From Acidimicrobiales bacterium (GTDB lineage Bacteria > Actinomycetota > Acidimicrobiia > Acidimicrobiales > Palsa-688), in NCBI GenBank assembly GCA_019241495.1, contig JAFAWZ010000093.1, positions 1-20,154 on the forward strand: a stretch of 20,154 nucleotides of DNA, given 5' to 3'. A program made the translations under genes and the position numbers. The notes under the pieces were generated by a model, which was not told the DNA's origin, did not search any database, and was given only the letters and a program-made list of their open reading frames with translations. Below, piece after piece: positions 1 through 7,053 of this stretch; within the stretch, counting starts at the first letter, position 1; each line of letters begins with the position of its first letter.

Positions 1-30
1 CCATCATCGGGCGAACGATCCGACCAATGA
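1..30 (+). CDS. 3' end of an upstream gene (partial)
   Basis: Frame 1 is open from the window edge and ends at a TGA at 28-30, giving only nine codons (ending ERSDQ). The TGA overlaps the ATG of the next gene as ATGA, the usual arrangement for translationally coupled genes. The fragment is too short to identify. It may equally be non-coding, so the call rests only on the overlap geometry. Confidence 0.3.
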   Translation, partial: PSSGERSDQ

Positions 31-338
31 TCCGAATTGTCCTGCCCCGCCACCTGCGGGTCCTGGCTGGGGTGACCGGAGAGGTCCATCTCGACATCGA
101 TGGGCTCGACGTCGACGGGCCCGCCACTCAGAGGCTGGTGCTGGACGCCCTGGAGATCTCCTACCCGGTGCTGCGGGGGACCCTGCGCGACCCGGAAACG
201 AAGCGGCGCCGGGCCTTCGTGCGCTTCTTCGCCTGCGAGAACGACCTGTCCAACGAGCCGCCGGACGCGCCACTGCCGGAGCGGGTGGCCTGCGGCGAGG
301 AGCCCCTCCATGTCGTCGGCGCCATGGCCGGTGGCTAG
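27..338 (+). CDS. MoaD/ThiS family ubiquitin-like protein
   Basis: This 103-residue protein resembles the small beta-grasp sulfur-carrier family of MoaD and ThiS. In that family a C-terminal Gly-Gly is adenylated and thiocarboxylated so the protein can donate sulfur. The sequence begins MIRIVLPRHLRVLAG, has a predicted strand-helix core (LDALEISYPVLRGTLRD around residues 40-56), a conserved FVRFFACENDLS segment and ends in Ala-Met-Ala-Gly-Gly, so the reactive Gly-Gly is present. It is somewhat longer than classical MoaD (about 80 aa), as in a common actinobacterial subgroup of unknown partner. There is no clear ribosome binding site; the ATGA overlap with the upstream frame suggests coupling. 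No MoaE, MoeB or ThiF partner lies in the window, so its acceptor pathway cannot be assigned. Confidence 0.85.
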   Translation: MIRIVLPRHLRVLAGVTGEVHLDIDGLDVDGPATQRLVLDALEISYPVLRGTLRDPETKRRRAFVRFFACENDLSNEPPDAPLPERVACGEEPLHVVGAMAGG

Positions 339-348
339 CGAGCCCCAG

Positions 349-669
349 ATGGGTGGCGAACAATGGTGCCGGGTGGTCGTGATCGACCCTCACGGCCGCC
401 AGCTCGCGGCGTGCCGGCTGGAGGGGCTGGGGCCGACCCTCGCCGCGGTCGACCTGGTGGCGCTCATCGCGCTGTGGGCCAGGCGCCAGGGGGCTTACGC
501 CGAGCTGCGAGACCTCGACCCGGCCATGACCGGGCTGCTCGACCTGGCCGGCCTGGCCTGCTCGGGGATCTCAGGGGTCGAGATGGAGGGGAAGCCCGAA
601 GGCGGGAAACAGGCGCTCCGGATCCATCATGGCGAGGAAGAAGTTCATCCCTGTGATCCGGCCGGCTGA
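349..669 (+). CDS. small uncharacterised protein downstream of MoaD-like gene
   Basis: This 106-residue protein has no function I can name. It starts with a strand-rich segment (WCRVVVIDPHGRQLAAC), then AAVDLVALIALWARRQGAY, ELRDLDPAMTGLLDLAGLA, and a very acidic and polar tail (GEEEVHPCDPAG). The middle resembles the helix-strand pattern of STAS-like folds, and similar short proteins with a charged tail exist in other actinomycetes, though I cannot name the family. The ATG at 349 was chosen; a GTG at 331 overlapping the previous stop is the alternative and would add six residues. The gene follows the MoaD-like gene by 10 nt, so they are probably cotranscribed. Its last 99 nt lie antisense to the 3' end of the sigma factor gene, which is unusual, so one of the two 3' ends could be wrong. 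Confidence 0.6.
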   Translation: MGGEQWCRVVVIDPHGRQLAACRLEGLGPTLAAVDLVALIALWARRQGAYAELRDLDPAMTGLLDLAGLACSGISGVEMEGKPEGGKQALRIHHGEEEVHPCDPAG

Positions 670-1584
670 GATCTCGAGGACCTGGATGGCCCACGGGGCC
701 CAGCCTCCAGCCGGATCGATGCGGTACTGACCGAACGCCGGACAGCCGTTGGCCGTGGTCGCGACCAGGCGCGAGCCCCGGCAAGCCAGGGGACCGGGCT
801 GGACCATCCAGCGTCCGATGTTCTCCGCTCCCTCGATCCACATGGCGAACGGCGGCATGGACTGTGTCGCGTCTTCGTGCAAGAGGGTTACGAGCCGTTC
901 GATGTCGTAGGTCTTGAACGCGTCCAGGTACCGGTCCAGCAAATGGCGATCGTGGTCGTCGAGGGGCTGTGACCGGGGCCCATCGGACAGGCGGCCGAGC
1001 GTCGCCCGGGCCCGCTGGAGGGCGCTGTTGACCCCGGCGACGGTGGTCTCGAGCAGCTCGGCGGCATCGGCCGCCGGCCAGCTCAACACTTCACAGAGGA
1101 TCAGGGCGGCCCGCTGCCGGGCCGGGAGGTGCTGGAGGGCCGTGACGAAAGCCAGGCGAACCGACTCCCGGTACTGCGCTATCTCGGCCGGGTCGGAACC
1201 CTCCGGAGCGGCCCGCGCGTCGGCGATCGGCGTCACCCACGCCGCCTCGGTTAGCAGCGGGCCGAGGTGCGATTCATCGGGGGGCGACGCCGGCCCCATC
1301 TCCATGGGACGGGCCCGCCGTTGCACCTGGCGCTGCATATCGATGCACACGTTGGTAGCTATGCGGTACAGCCACGAACGCAGGCTCGACCGGCCCTCGA
1401 AGCTGGTGGCCCCCTTCCATGCGCGCACCATCGTCTCTTGTACTGCGTCCTCGGCCTCGAAGCCCGAGCCCAGCATCCGGTAGCAGTAGCCGGTGAGCTC
1501 CCGGCGGAATGGCTCCAGCTCAGCGGTCGCGAACGACGCGGGCATGGCCATACCCGGCGAGCGTAATAGAGCGACGTCGGTCAT
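571..1584 (-). CDS. ECF sigma factor with SnoaL-like C-terminal domain
   Basis: This 337-residue protein is an extracytoplasmic-function RNA polymerase sigma factor of the long SigJ/SigX5-like type. Region 2 lies at about residues 23-92, with LTGYCYRMLGSGFEAEDAVQ and the promoter-melting segment SLRSWLYRIATNVCIDMQR. Region 4 lies at about 140-200 (LPARQRAALILCEVL, then an HTH ending in VNSALQRARATL). A further roughly 130 residues (DRYLDAFKTYDIERLVTLLHEDA onward, ending FGLPLHLDP) form a SnoaL-like/NTF2 domain; in related families this tail modulates sigma activity without a classical anti-sigma factor, and no anti-sigma gene is adjacent. The ATG at 1584 is the chosen start; ATGs at 1551 and 1545 also fit, and none has a good ribosome binding site. 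It is transcribed away from the alcohol dehydrogenase. Confidence 0.92.
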   Translation of the reverse strand: MTDVALLRSPGMAMPASFATAELEPFRRELTGYCYRMLGSGFEAEDAVQETMVRAWKGATSFEGRSSLRSWLYRIATNVCIDMQRQVQRRARPMEMGPASPPDESHLGPLLTEAAWVTPIADARAAPEGSDPAEIAQYRESVRLAFVTALQHLPARQRAALILCEVLSWPAADAAELLETTVAGVNSALQRARATLGRLSDGPRSQPLDDHDRHLLDRYLDAFKTYDIERLVTLLHEDATQSMPPFAMWIEGAENIGRWMVQPGPLACRGSRLVATTANGCPAFGQYRIDPAGGWAPWAIQVLEISAGRITGMNFFLAMMDPERLFPAFGLPLHLDP

Positions 1585-1624
1585 CAACCGTGGTGACGGG
1601 AGGCGAGAGGAGAACTCATCGGTT

Positions 1625-1664
1625 CTACCCGCCCGAGCCGGGCCTGACCGAGCCAGTCGGGTAG
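1625..1664. promoter_or_regulatory. inverted repeat between sigma factor and alcohol dehydrogenase genes
   Basis: CTACCCG at 1625-1631 is matched by CGGGTAG at 1658-1664 across 26 nt, in the 114-nt gap between two divergent genes. A TACGCT box (1665-1670) directly abuts the right arm and could be the -10 of the dehydrogenase gene. It may be an operator or simply chance in GC-rich DNA. Confidence 0.25.
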
Positions 1665-1698
1665 TACGCTCTGGCCCTGCCAGGGCAAGGAGTTCTCC

Positions 1699-2844
1699 AT
1701 GAAGAGCAAGGCCGCGATCCTGTGGGAGACCCACAGCAAATGGAGTGTCGAGGAGATCGAGCTCGACCCGCCCAAGGCCGGCGAGGTGTTGATCAAGCTG
1801 GCCGCTTCGGGCTTGTGCCACTCCGACGAGCACCTCGTCACCGGCGACATGATCCTGGAGCCCGCTATGGCCGATGCCCTCGGCTTCCGCCAGCTGCCGG
1901 TCATCGGCGGCCACGAGGGTGCAGGAGAGGTGGTCGAGGTGGGCGCCGGCGTCACGACGATGTCCCCCGGCGACCATGTGGTCCTGAGCTTCATCCCGGC
2001 ATGCGGCCGTTGCCCGTCGTGCACCATCGGCCAACCCCACCTCTGCGACCTGGGCGCCTTCCTCCTGGCCGGACGGCAGGTCACCGACTTCACCGCCCGC
2101 CACCACGCCGCCGACGGGTCGGATCTCGGCGTGATGTGCTGCGTCGGGACCTTCGAGCCCTACACCGTCGTGAGCGAGGCGAGCTGCGTGAAGATCGCGC
2201 CCCACATCCCCCTCGAGCGGGCCGCTCTCGTCGGCTGCGGGGTCACCACCGGCTGGGGATCGGCAGTGAACGCGGCACAGGTCCGCTCCGGTGAGACAGT
2301 CGTGGTCGTGGGTCTCGGGGGCATTGGGATGAACGCCATCCAGGGTGCCCGCCTGGCCGGCGCCGACAAGATCGTGGGTATCGATCCGGTCGAGAACAAG
2401 CGGGCAGCCGCGGCCCGCTTCGGGGCGACCCATACCTGCCCATCGATGGAAGAGGCCCTGGCGCTCGTCATGGAGATCACCAAGGGAGCCATGGCGGACA
2501 AGGCGATACTCACGACCGGGGTGGCTTACGGGGAGCTCGTCGCGCCGATGATGAATCTCGTCAAGAAGGCCGGGCGGGGCGTGGTCACGGCCGTGGCGCC
2601 CATGGCCCAGACGGACGTGAAGCTCGATCTGTTCATGTTGGCCATGATGCGCAAGGAGCTGGTCGGCTGCATCTTCGGAAACGCCAACCCGCGCTACGAC
2701 ATCCCGCGGATCCTGGACCTCTACATGGACGGCAAGCTGTTGTTGGACGAGCTGATCACCAACACTTACCCCCTCGAAGACATCAACCAGGGTTACGAGG
2801 ACATGCGCAACGGAACCAACATCCGGGGCCTCGTCACTTACTAG
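1699..2844 (+). CDS. NDMA-dependent (mycofactocin-type) zinc alcohol dehydrogenase
   Basis: This 381-residue medium-chain, zinc-dependent alcohol dehydrogenase closely resembles the NDMA-dependent family, whose nicotinamide cofactor is held tightly and re-oxidised by the peptide-derived carrier mycofactocin. Catalytic zinc ligands are Cys40 (GLCHSDEH), His72-Glu73 (GGHEGAGEV) and Cys180. Structural-zinc cysteines are 102, 105, 108 and 116. The Rossmann motif GLGGIG is at 205-210, followed by an acidic residue (GIDP, Asp229) that selects NAD over NADP. The ATG has a good AAGGAG at 1687-1692, 6 nt upstream. Length is normal for the family. The mycofactocin genes (mftA-F) are not in this window and must be sought elsewhere. 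The physiological substrate is unknown; family members oxidise simple alcohols. Confidence 0.95.
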   Translation: MKSKAAILWETHSKWSVEEIELDPPKAGEVLIKLAASGLCHSDEHLVTGDMILEPAMADALGFRQLPVIGGHEGAGEVVEVGAGVTTMSPGDHVVLSFIPACGRCPSCTIGQPHLCDLGAFLLAGRQVTDFTARHHAADGSDLGVMCCVGTFEPYTVVSEASCVKIAPHIPLERAALVGCGVTTGWGSAVNAAQVRSGETVVVVGLGGIGMNAIQGARLAGADKIVGIDPVENKRAAAARFGATHTCPSMEEALALVMEITKGAMADKAILTTGVAYGELVAPMMNLVKKAGRGVVTAVAPMAQTDVKLDLFMLAMMRKELVGCIFGNANPRYDIPRILDLYMDGKLLLDELITNTYPLEDINQGYEDMRNGTNIRGLVTY

Positions 2845-2923
2845 CTCGTAGCGATTCGCCGGATCGCCCACTCGGCGCGACCTCCCGCGGTCGGCCTGCA
2901 TTCCGGTCAGCCTACGGCCGGCG

Positions 2924-2929
2924 TACCCT
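2924..2929 (+). promoter_or_regulatory. candidate -10 box for a leaderless lipoprotein gene
   Basis: TACCCT ends 9 nt before the ATG at 2939, with a weak TTCCGG 17 nt further upstream (2901-2906). No ribosome binding site precedes the ATG, which fits a leaderless or nearly leaderless transcript. Confidence 0.35.
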
Positions 2930-2938
2930 CGGCCCATC

Positions 2939-3958
2939 ATGCCAGTCCATTGGGGTCGCGGCGTCGCTCTGGTCGCCTTCACCGTGATCATGGCCGCCGG
3001 GGGCTGCGCCGGCGCGAGCCACGGGCCCCGAGGCCGGGTGGGCCTGCCCACCGGCCCGGCCCAGCCCAACCCGACCAATGCCCCTACGTCGACTTCGAGC
3101 AGCACGTCCACGACGGTGCCAAAAAGCCTTCCGGTGCCGGCACCGATCGCGCCGGTCGCCACTCCCGCCCTGCCCGGCGAAGGGGTCTGGCAGCCCGCGC
3201 CGGGCAGCGCCGAGACCGGCGGTTACGCGATCTACACCACCCAGCTGCGGCCCGCGCCCGGGTTCCCCCCGTCGGCCGTAGCCTGGATCGACAGCACCGC
3301 GGCGCGCGTTTCGCTCTACGCCGGCTCGGGCGAACCGTCCGGCACCTGGCCCCACCAGGGTTACGTCGCGACGGCCGACCAGGCGAACCTCCTGGCCGCG
3401 TTCAACGGCGGCTTCAAGATCTACTCCTACAACACCGGCTGGTACGACGACGGCCGGGCCGCGGTCGCCCTCCAACCCGGCTACGCCTCGTTCGTGGTCT
3501 ACACCGACGGAACCGCCACTGTCGGCGCGTGGGGCCTGGACGTGGCCCTAAGCGCCGACGTCCAGTCGGTGCGCCAGAATCTGCAGCTGCTGGTGGACAA
3601 GGGCGCTCCGGCCGCGACGGCAGACGCGGTGGGAGCCTGGGGTGCGACGTTGGGCGGGGTCACCAACACCTGGCGGTCCGGTGTCGGTGTGACCGCCGAC
3701 GACGATCTCGTGTACGTCGGCGGCCCCTATCTGAGCCCCGCCCTATTGGCCCGGGTGCTCGTCGCGGCCGGCGCCATCAAGGCCATGGAGCTCGACATCA
3801 ACCCCCAATGGGTGTCCTTCGCCACCTATGTCCACCCCGCCCCCGACCTCACCACCGGGTCCAACATCCTGAGCGGCATGTTCTACTCGCCGAGCCACTA
3901 TCTACAACCGGACGCCCGGGACTTCTTCGCCGTCTTCTCCCGCCCCCCGGGGGCGTAA
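2939..3958 (+). CDS. phosphodiester glycosidase (NAGPA-like) family lipoprotein
   Basis: This 339-residue protein is predicted to be exported. Residues 1-22 form a signal peptide ending AAGG before Cys23, a plausible lipobox. A Ser/Thr/Pro-rich linker spans about 35-80, followed by a domain resembling NAGPA-type phosphodiester glycosidases (DUF2233). Supporting motifs are AFNGGFK (154-160), GWYDDGR (167-173), a glycine-rich core (VGAWGATLGG) and MELDIN near residue 280. Known relatives cleave GlcNAc from a phosphodiester or act on cell-envelope glycans. The usual Asp-Gly-Gly-Gly segment is replaced here by LDINPQW, so the chemistry may differ. It precedes phoU by 29 nt; a link to phosphate scavenging from envelope polymers is possible but only inferred. 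Confidence 0.8.
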   Translation: MPVHWGRGVALVAFTVIMAAGGCAGASHGPRGRVGLPTGPAQPNPTNAPTSTSSSTSTTVPKSLPVPAPIAPVATPALPGEGVWQPAPGSAETGGYAIYTTQLRPAPGFPPSAVAWIDSTAARVSLYAGSGEPSGTWPHQGYVATADQANLLAAFNGGFKIYSYNTGWYDDGRAAVALQPGYASFVVYTDGTATVGAWGLDVALSADVQSVRQNLQLLVDKGAPAATADAVGAWGATLGGVTNTWRSGVGVTADDDLVYVGGPYLSPALLARVLVAAGAIKAMELDINPQWVSFATYVHPAPDLTTGSNILSGMFYSPSHYLQPDARDFFAVFSRPPGA

Positions 3959-3973
3959 AATCGAGCGGGTCGC

Positions 3974-3979
3974 TAGGAT
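3974..3979 (+). promoter_or_regulatory. candidate -10 box for phoU
   Basis: TAGGAT fits the actinobacterial TANNNT pattern and ends 8 nt before the phoU ATG at 3988. There is no ribosome binding site in between, so phoU may have a leaderless transcript in addition to read-through from the lipoprotein gene. No convincing -35 is seen. Confidence 0.35.
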
Positions 3980-3987
3980 CGCAGGCC

Positions 3988-4620
3988 ATGGTCGAGCTGC
4001 GCATCCAGTTCCACCGGCAGATGGAAACCATCGAGGCGAAGATCATCCAGTTGTTCGCGCTGGTAGCTGAGGATCTGGCCGCCGCCACCGAGGCCCTGCT
4101 GAGCGGCGACACGGCCACCATGGACCTGCTCAGCGAGCGCGAGATGGTGATGGACGAGGTGCACCGCGAGGTCGAGGCGCTCGTCAACGATCAGTTCGCC
4201 TTGCAGGCCCCCGTGGCGCGCGACCTTCGGTTCTTGTTGTCGGTCCTGCGCATCGTGCCGGAGCTGGAGCGGTCCCATGACCTGGTCGTGCATATCGCTC
4301 GCCACGCCGATCACGGCCTGCGCGAGGAGCTGACGCCGCGCAGCCGGGGCCTGATCGAACGAATGGGCCGGGTCGGCTCGGACATGTGGCGCCGGGCCGC
4401 CGACTGCTGGTACGAGCGGGACTCCGCCGCCGCGGCGCTGCTCGAAGAGCGCGACGACGAGATGGACGGGCTTCATGCTGCGTTGATCGCCGAGTTGGCC
4501 GGCGGCCGCATGGCCATACCGGTGGTCATGGACATGACCCTCGTCGCCCGCTTCTACGAGCGGCTCGGTGACCACGCGGTCAACGTCGCCCGCCGGGTCG
4601 TGTACCTGGCCGGCACCTGA
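3988..4620 (+). CDS. phoU: PhoU phosphate-signalling regulator
   Basis: This 210-residue all-helical protein has the two three-helix-bundle repeats of PhoU. The metal-binding type motifs are visible in both halves: ELERSHDLVVHIARH in the first and FYERLGDHAVNVARR in the second. PhoU is a cytoplasmic peripheral protein that restrains PstSCAB uptake and keeps the PhoR-type kinase off when phosphate is plentiful. The length is typical. The ATG at 3988 has no ribosome binding site but sits 8 nt after a TAGGAT box. It lies 2.4 kb upstream of the pst operon, separated by oxoprolinase genes; phoU is more often the last gene of the pst operon. No PhoR/PhoP two-component genes are in the window. Confidence 0.95.
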   Translation: MVELRIQFHRQMETIEAKIIQLFALVAEDLAAATEALLSGDTATMDLLSEREMVMDEVHREVEALVNDQFALQAPVARDLRFLLSVLRIVPELERSHDLVVHIARHADHGLREELTPRSRGLIERMGRVGSDMWRRAADCWYERDSAAAALLEERDDEMDGLHAALIAELAGGRMAIPVVMDMTLVARFYERLGDHAVNVARRVVYLAGT

Positions 4621-4632
4621 CCGGCCGCACCG

Positions 4633-5388
4633 ATGCCCGACCGATCGGTGGACCTCAACGCCGACGTCGGTGAGGGCTGCGGCGACGACGACGCACTGCT
4701 CGGATTGGTCTCGAGCGCGTCCGTGGCGTGCGGGTTTCATGCCGGCGGCCCGGCAACCATGCTGCTGACCGCCCAGGCTGCCCGGTTGCGGGGGGTAACC
4801 GTGGGAGCCCACCCCTCATATCCCGATCGCGGGGGCTTCGGCCGGGTGGACATGGACCTGCCCGCCGAGGAGCTGGCCGCGGTGGTGGCTTACCAGGTCG
4901 GCGCCATGACGGCCGCAGCCGCGCTGGCCGGCACGGAGGTCCGCTTCGTCAAACCCCACGGCGCGCTGTACAACCGGGCGGCCCGGGACGCGGCCGTAGC
5001 CGGCGCGGTAGTAGAAGCGGTTGGCGCGGCGGGCGGCGCGCAGATGGCTCTCCTCGGCCCGGCCGGCTCCGAGCTGGTCCGCCGCGCCCAGGCGGCCGGG
5101 CTGCGAACCTTCGCCGAGGGATTCGCCGACCGGGCCTACGCCCCCGACGGGTCCCTCACCCCCCGGTCCGAGCCGGCATCGGTCCTGGAGGACCCGGCCT
5201 CGGTCGCCCGCCAGGCCCTCGGCCTGGTGCTCGATGGCCGCGTCGCCACCGCTTCGGGGGCAACCATCGAGCTGCACGTGGACTCGCTCTGCCTCCACGG
5301 CGACAACCCGCGTGCCCTTGACGTGGCCCGGTCCCTGCGCGCCGCCCTGGAGGAAGCGGGTGTCGCGGTCAGGCCCTTCATCAGCTGA
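4633..5388 (+). CDS. pxpA: 5-oxoprolinase subunit A (LamB/YcsF family)
   Basis: This 251-residue protein is the PxpA subunit of the bacterial ATP-dependent 5-oxoprolinase, which opens the cyclic by-product 5-oxoproline (pyroglutamate) to glutamate together with PxpB and PxpC. Family motifs are clear: DLNADVGEG (7-15), ACGFHAGGP (32-40), GAHPSYPDRGGFGR (58-71), FVKPHGALYN (about 105-114) and the C-terminal LHVDSLCLHGDNP. The length is normal. It begins 12 nt after phoU. Its stop overlaps the 3' end of the convergent pxpBC gene by 8 nt. The enzyme parts are therefore encoded tail to tail rather than in one operon, and would need matched expression from two transcripts. Confidence 0.95.
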   Translation: MPDRSVDLNADVGEGCGDDDALLGLVSSASVACGFHAGGPATMLLTAQAARLRGVTVGAHPSYPDRGGFGRVDMDLPAEELAAVVAYQVGAMTAAAALAGTEVRFVKPHGALYNRAARDAAVAGAVVEAVGAAGGAQMALLGPAGSELVRRAQAAGLRTFAEGFADRAYAPDGSLTPRSEPASVLEDPASVARQALGLVLDGRVATASGATIELHVDSLCLHGDNPRALDVARSLRAALEEAGVAVRPFIS

Positions 5389-6940
5389 GACGTAGACGCA
5401 CCTTCACCCCAGGCGGTGCCTGGGCGAGGGCGTCGACGCCCGCCTCGTCGACGACGACCGCCACTGGGTAGCCGCCGGTGGTGGGATGGTTGCGCAGAAG
5501 CACGACGGGCTGGCCGTCGGGCGGCACCTGGACCGCGCCGGGGATCATCCCCTCGGAGGGCAGCTCACCGAGAAGCTGGCGGGCGACAACCGGCCCCCGG
5601 AGACGCAGCCCGGTGCGGTCGCTGGCGGAGTCGACGACGAACTCGGAGCTGACCAAGACGTCGAATCCCGATCTCGACATCCAGTCGGCTCGCGGGCCGG
5701 GCCGGGCCCTGACCTCGATGATGTCTCCTGGTCTCGGGTAGCCGGCTCGAAACGGCCGAGGGGGCGGGCGGTGTCCCCCGGCCCGGGCCGGGCCGAGGGG
5801 AAGCAGGTCGCCATCGCGCAACGGTGCCGGACCGAGCCCCGACAGCGTGTCGGCCGAGCGACTGCCCAGGACCGGTGGGACATCTATCCCCCCTTCGATG
5901 GCCAGGTACGCCCGGGCTCCGGCCGTGACCGGGCCGATCGCGACATGGCAACCGGCGGGGAGGGGCAGGGCGGCGTCCTGACGGCCGGGCAGCCCGTCGA
6001 TGACGACCTCGGCCCGCCCGCCCGTGACGGCCAGGCGCCGCCCGGTGCCGAGCATCACTCTGAGACCACCCAGCGTCGCCTCGATGAGGGCCGACGCCCC
6101 GGGGTTGCCGACCAGCCGGTTGGCGTAGGCGGCGGCCGCCGCGTCGAGAGCCCCGGCCCGGGGGACGCCGGCATGAGCCCAGCCCGAGCGGCCCCGGTCC
6201 TGAACGGTCGACAGCGGTCCCGACTCCAGCACCCGCACGCCGACATCGGTCGGAGGTCGGGCCGGGGCCGCCAGCCGGTCGGACGGACGGCCCAGTCCGG
6301 TCCGGGCATCGAAGCGGACCCGGTCCCCTGGAGCGAGTAAGGACGGCTCGGGTCGGGACGGATCGAACATGGCCATATCTGTGTGGCCGATGATCTGCCA
6401 CCCGCCCGGTGTCGCCTGGGGGTACACCGCGGTCATCTCTCCGGCCAGGGCGACCGACCCGGCCGGAACGACCGGGCGGGGCGTGTCCCGGCGGGCCACT
6501 CGCAGGGAGGGGTCGGAACCCGTCAGGTAAGCGAACCCGGGCGAGAAACCGACGAATCCCACTTCATAGCGTCTCGAGGAGTGGCGAGCGACGACGTCGT
6601 CCACGCCCAGTCCGGTCAGGGCGGCAACGGCGGCGAGGTCGGGGCCGTCGTACTGCACCGGGATCACCACCTCGCGGCTGCGATCAGGCCCGCTCTCCCC
6701 GATCGGGCTGTGCACCACTGCCCTTTCCAGCGCCACGAGGTCCGAGCCGGGCCGGGCGACCACCAGCACCGTCGCGGCGCCGGCCACCACCTCCTCGACG
6801 GCTGGCGACGACACGGACCGCAGGGACGACCAGAGCCGGTGCACGTCATCTGGATCGGAGACTTCTACGAGCAGGGCCCGCTCACCCATGGGCAGGACCC
6901 GCCAGGCTCTGGGCCGGGCCGGCCGGTCAGCTCGTGGCAC
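5381..6940 (-). CDS. pxpBC: fused 5-oxoprolinase subunits B and C
   Basis: This 519-residue fusion carries PxpB (about residues 12-225) and PxpC (about 234-519). PxpB features are RVLPMGERALLVEV, GFVGFSPGFAYL (128-139) and the TPRPVVPAGSVALAG stretch. PxpC features are RVLESGPLSTVQDRGR, GVPRAGALD, the EATLGGL segment and the C-terminal PDGQPVVLLRNHPTTGGYPV. In the 5-oxoprolinase complex these subunits act with PxpA; fused B-C proteins related to urea amidolyase and allophanate hydrolase halves are known. The GTG at 6940 was chosen because the family core (RVLP) begins before the internal ATG at 6889. An alternative substrate, such as another cyclic amide, cannot be excluded. Confidence 0.93.
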   Translation of the reverse strand: MPRADRPARPRAWRVLPMGERALLVEVSDPDDVHRLWSSLRSVSSPAVEEVVAGAATVLVVARPGSDLVALERAVVHSPIGESGPDRSREVVIPVQYDGPDLAAVAALTGLGVDDVVARHSSRRYEVGFVGFSPGFAYLTGSDPSLRVARRDTPRPVVPAGSVALAGEMTAVYPQATPGGWQIIGHTDMAMFDPSRPEPSLLAPGDRVRFDARTGLGRPSDRLAAPARPPTDVGVRVLESGPLSTVQDRGRSGWAHAGVPRAGALDAAAAAYANRLVGNPGASALIEATLGGLRVMLGTGRRLAVTGGRAEVVIDGLPGRQDAALPLPAGCHVAIGPVTAGARAYLAIEGGIDVPPVLGSRSADTLSGLGPAPLRDGDLLPLGPARAGGHRPPPRPFRAGYPRPGDIIEVRARPGPRADWMSRSGFDVLVSSEFVVDSASDRTGLRLRGPVVARQLLGELPSEGMIPGAVQVPPDGQPVVLLRNHPTTGGYPVAVVVDEAGVDALAQAPPGVKVRLRLS

Positions 6941-6964
6941 ACCGCCGTTCTAGCTCGTAAACAC

Positions 6965-6993
6965 TTGGATCGCTTGAAGTCAAGTATTACTAT
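6965..6993 (+). promoter_or_regulatory. candidate pstS promoter
   Basis: TTGGAT (6965-6970), a 17-nt spacer and TACTAT (6988-6993) make a reasonable sigma-70-type promoter in the only strikingly AT-rich stretch of the window (about 6955-7040). The predicted transcription start is near 7000, giving a leader of about 55 nt before pstS. Confidence 0.4.
6973..6984. promoter_or_regulatory. palindrome CTTGAAGTCAAG in the pxpBC/pstS divergent region
   Basis: Five-base arms CTTGA and TCAAG are separated by AG. The palindrome lies inside the spacer of the candidate pstS promoter. It also supplies TTGACT on the minus strand (6978-6983), which could serve as a -35 for pxpBC. It is an operator candidate. 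It does not match the Streptomyces PhoP direct-repeat consensus. Confidence 0.3.
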
Positions 6994-7042
6994 CGAATCA
7001 ATAAATCCTATAAAGTAAATCGACTTTAGCGCCGGAACTTTT

Positions 7043-7047
7043 AGGAG
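7043..7047 (+). promoter_or_regulatory. ribosome binding site of pstS
   Basis: AGGAG lies 6 nt before the ATG at 7054 and fixes the start so that the signal peptide and lipobox follow directly. Confidence 0.7.
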
Positions 7048-7053
7048 CAAGCA

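Noticed and set aside
1585..3162. Minus-strand frame extending the sigma factor upstream to 863 codons
   Set aside because: The extension is antisense to the well-supported alcohol dehydrogenase, has low-complexity Arg/Gly/His-rich composition and no family features. Sigma region 2 begins only after 1584.
3942..3960. GC-rich palindrome CGCCCCCCGGGGGCG at the end of the lipoprotein gene as a terminator
   Set aside because: It is followed by TAAAAT rather than a T-run, lies inside the coding sequence and has no loop. Function as a terminator is not supported.
6941..7053. Streptomyces-type PhoP box upstream of pstS
   Set aside because: No pair of GTTCACC-like 11-nt direct repeats could be found. 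Only the CTTGA/TCAAG palindrome is present.
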